NCBI RefSeq assembly: GCF_019145195.1
Contig: NZ_JAHSTW010000002.1
Span: forward strand, 62,001-126,000
Reading direction: 5' to 3'
DNA from: Pseudomonas siliginis
GTDB lineage: Bacteria > Pseudomonadota > Gammaproteobacteria > Pseudomonadales > Pseudomonadaceae
Length of the DNA: 64,000 bases
This document shows, piece by piece, positions 63,094 to 64,000 of this stretch. The first letter of the stretch is position 1. Every line of letters begins with the position of its first letter. The position numbers and the translations under genes were made by a program. The notes below the pieces were generated by a model, which was not told the origin of the DNA, ran no database searches, and saw nothing but the letters and a program-made list of their open reading frames with translations.

Positions 63094-64000
63094 ATGACCG
63101 ACAAGAGCCAACAATTCGCCAGCGACAACTATTCCGGGATCTGCCCTGAAGCCTGGGCTGCCATGGAACAGGCCAACCACGGCCACCAGCGCGCTTACGG
63201 CGACGATGAATGGACCGCCCGCGCGGCGGATCATTTCCGCAAACTGTTCGAAACCGACTGCGAAGTGTTCTTCGCCTTCAACGGCACCGCCGCCAACTCG
63301 CTGGCCCTGTCGTCGCTGTGCCAGAGTTACCACAGCGTGATCTGCTCGGAAACCGCCCACGTCGAAACCGACGAATGCGGCGCTCCGGAATTCTTCTCCA
63401 ACGGCTCGAAGCTGCTGATCGCCGGCACTGAAAACGGCAAGATCACCCCGCAATCGATCCGTGAAGTCGCGCTCAAGCGTCAGGACATCCATTACCCGAA
63501 ACCGCGCGTGGTGACCCTGACTCAAGCCACCGAAGTCGGCAGTGTCTACACCCCGGAAGAAGTCCGCGCCATCAGCGCCACCTGCAAAGAACTGGGCCTG
63601 CACCTGCACATGGACGGCGCGCGGTTCTCCAACGCCTGCGCATTCCTCGGCTGCTCGCCCGCCGACCTGACCTGGAAAGCCGGCGTCGACGTGCTGTGTT
63701 TCGGCGGCACCAAGAACGGCATGGCGGTGGGTGAAGCGATCCTGTTCTTCAACCACAAACTGGCCGAAGACTTCGACTACCGCTGCAAGCAGGCCGGGCA
63801 ACTGGCATCGAAGATGCGCTTTTTGTCGGCACCGTGGGTCGGCATTCTGGAAAACGACGCCTGGCTCAAATACGCCCGCCACGCCAACCACTGCGCGCAA
63901 CTGCTGGCAGAACTGGTCAGCGACATTCCCGGCGTCGAACTGATGTTCCCGGTGCAGGCCAACGGCGTGTTCCTGCAACTGTCCGAGCCGGCCATCGCCG
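63094..64000 (+). CDS. ltaE: Low-specificity L-threonine aldolase, 3' end outside the window
   Basis: 302 codons are visible and the frame is open at the right edge. PLP-dependent beta-eliminating lyase fold. Schiff-base lysine K207 lies in CFGGTKNGMAVGE; HMDGARFSNACAFLG is the PLP-binding aspartate region; the N-terminus is FASDNYSGICPEAWAAM. It cleaves L-threonine or L-allo-threonine to glycine and acetaldehyde, which fits the glycine theme of the adjacent glyA-sox operon. CGGAAG upstream supports ATG 63094. It is transcribed divergently from the TraX-like gene. Confidence 0.94.
   Translation, partial: MTDKSQQFASDNYSGICPEAWAAMEQANHGHQRAYGDDEWTARAADHFRKLFETDCEVFFAFNGTAANSLALSSLCQSYHSVICSETAHVETDECGAPEFFSNGSKLLIAGTENGKITPQSIREVALKRQDIHYPKPRVVTLTQATEVGSVYTPEEVRAISATCKELGLHLHMDGARFSNACAFLGCSPADLTWKAGVDVLCFGGTKNGMAVGEAILFFNHKLAEDFDYRCKQAGQLASKMRFLSAPWVGILENDAWLKYARHANHCAQLLAELVSDIPGVELMFPVQANGVFLQLSEPAIA

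Overview
The window looks like chromosome from a Pseudomonas of the P. fluorescens lineage. Three things point there: a GC-rich composition with strong third-position bias (which opens many long antisense frames), dense REP-type palindromes of the fluorescens kind in intergenic gaps, and gene blocks ordered as I recall them from P. putida and P. aeruginosa. No tRNA, rRNA, insertion sequence, prophage or CRISPR array was seen.

Bases 1-13400 hold a cofactor and amino-acid block. davB (cut by the left edge) and davA carry the first two steps of lysine breakdown through 5-aminovalerate. They are followed by the PQQ cluster pqqF-A-B-C-D-E and an S9 peptidase overlapping pqqE. A YqaE-like membrane peptide and a small toxin-antitoxin pair come next, then a class III aminotransferase divergent from a LysR regulator.

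Bases 13550-20790 hold three paralogous ~600-residue acyl-CoA dehydrogenases with a diguanylate cyclase between the second and third. A perfect Vfr/CRP-like box precedes the cyclase and two tandem PsrA-like boxes precede the third dehydrogenase. Bases 20970-26105 hold a small flagellar-rod-like protein and the biotin operon bioB-F-H-C-D, with a clear BirA-type operator that lies inside the first codons of the divergent comF.

Bases 26000-39060 hold comF, a ModE-type regulator, a Tat-exported PhoX phosphatase, srkA, rarD, gcvR, glcB (malate synthase G), a receiver-only response regulator, and a CNMP-CBS-nucleotidyltransferase protein coupled to a DEDDh exonuclease. Bases 39170-44730 form an iron cell-surface signalling set (ECF sigma, FecR, TonB receptor with signalling domain) followed by a PepSY membrane protein and a 59-residue membrane peptide. 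A GST-like gene, creBCD, a secreted retropepsin-like protein, a YihG-type acyltransferase and a DUF2780 protein follow.

Bases 51620-52860 are a short AT-rich islet with two small genes: a four-cysteine secreted protein and a cold-shock-domain protein whose RNA-binding aromatics are largely lost. The last block is the one-carbon operon glyA-soxBDAG-purU-fdhA (sarcosine to glycine, with handling of formaldehyde and formyl-THF), then a TraX-like membrane protein and ltaE, cut by the right edge. No single large unknown system is evident. The less ordinary items are the two start-codon hairpins (pqqF and the aminotransferase), the BirA operator inside comF, the mini rod-like protein, the degenerate cold-shock paralogue and the membrane peptide at the end of the iron-signalling operon.
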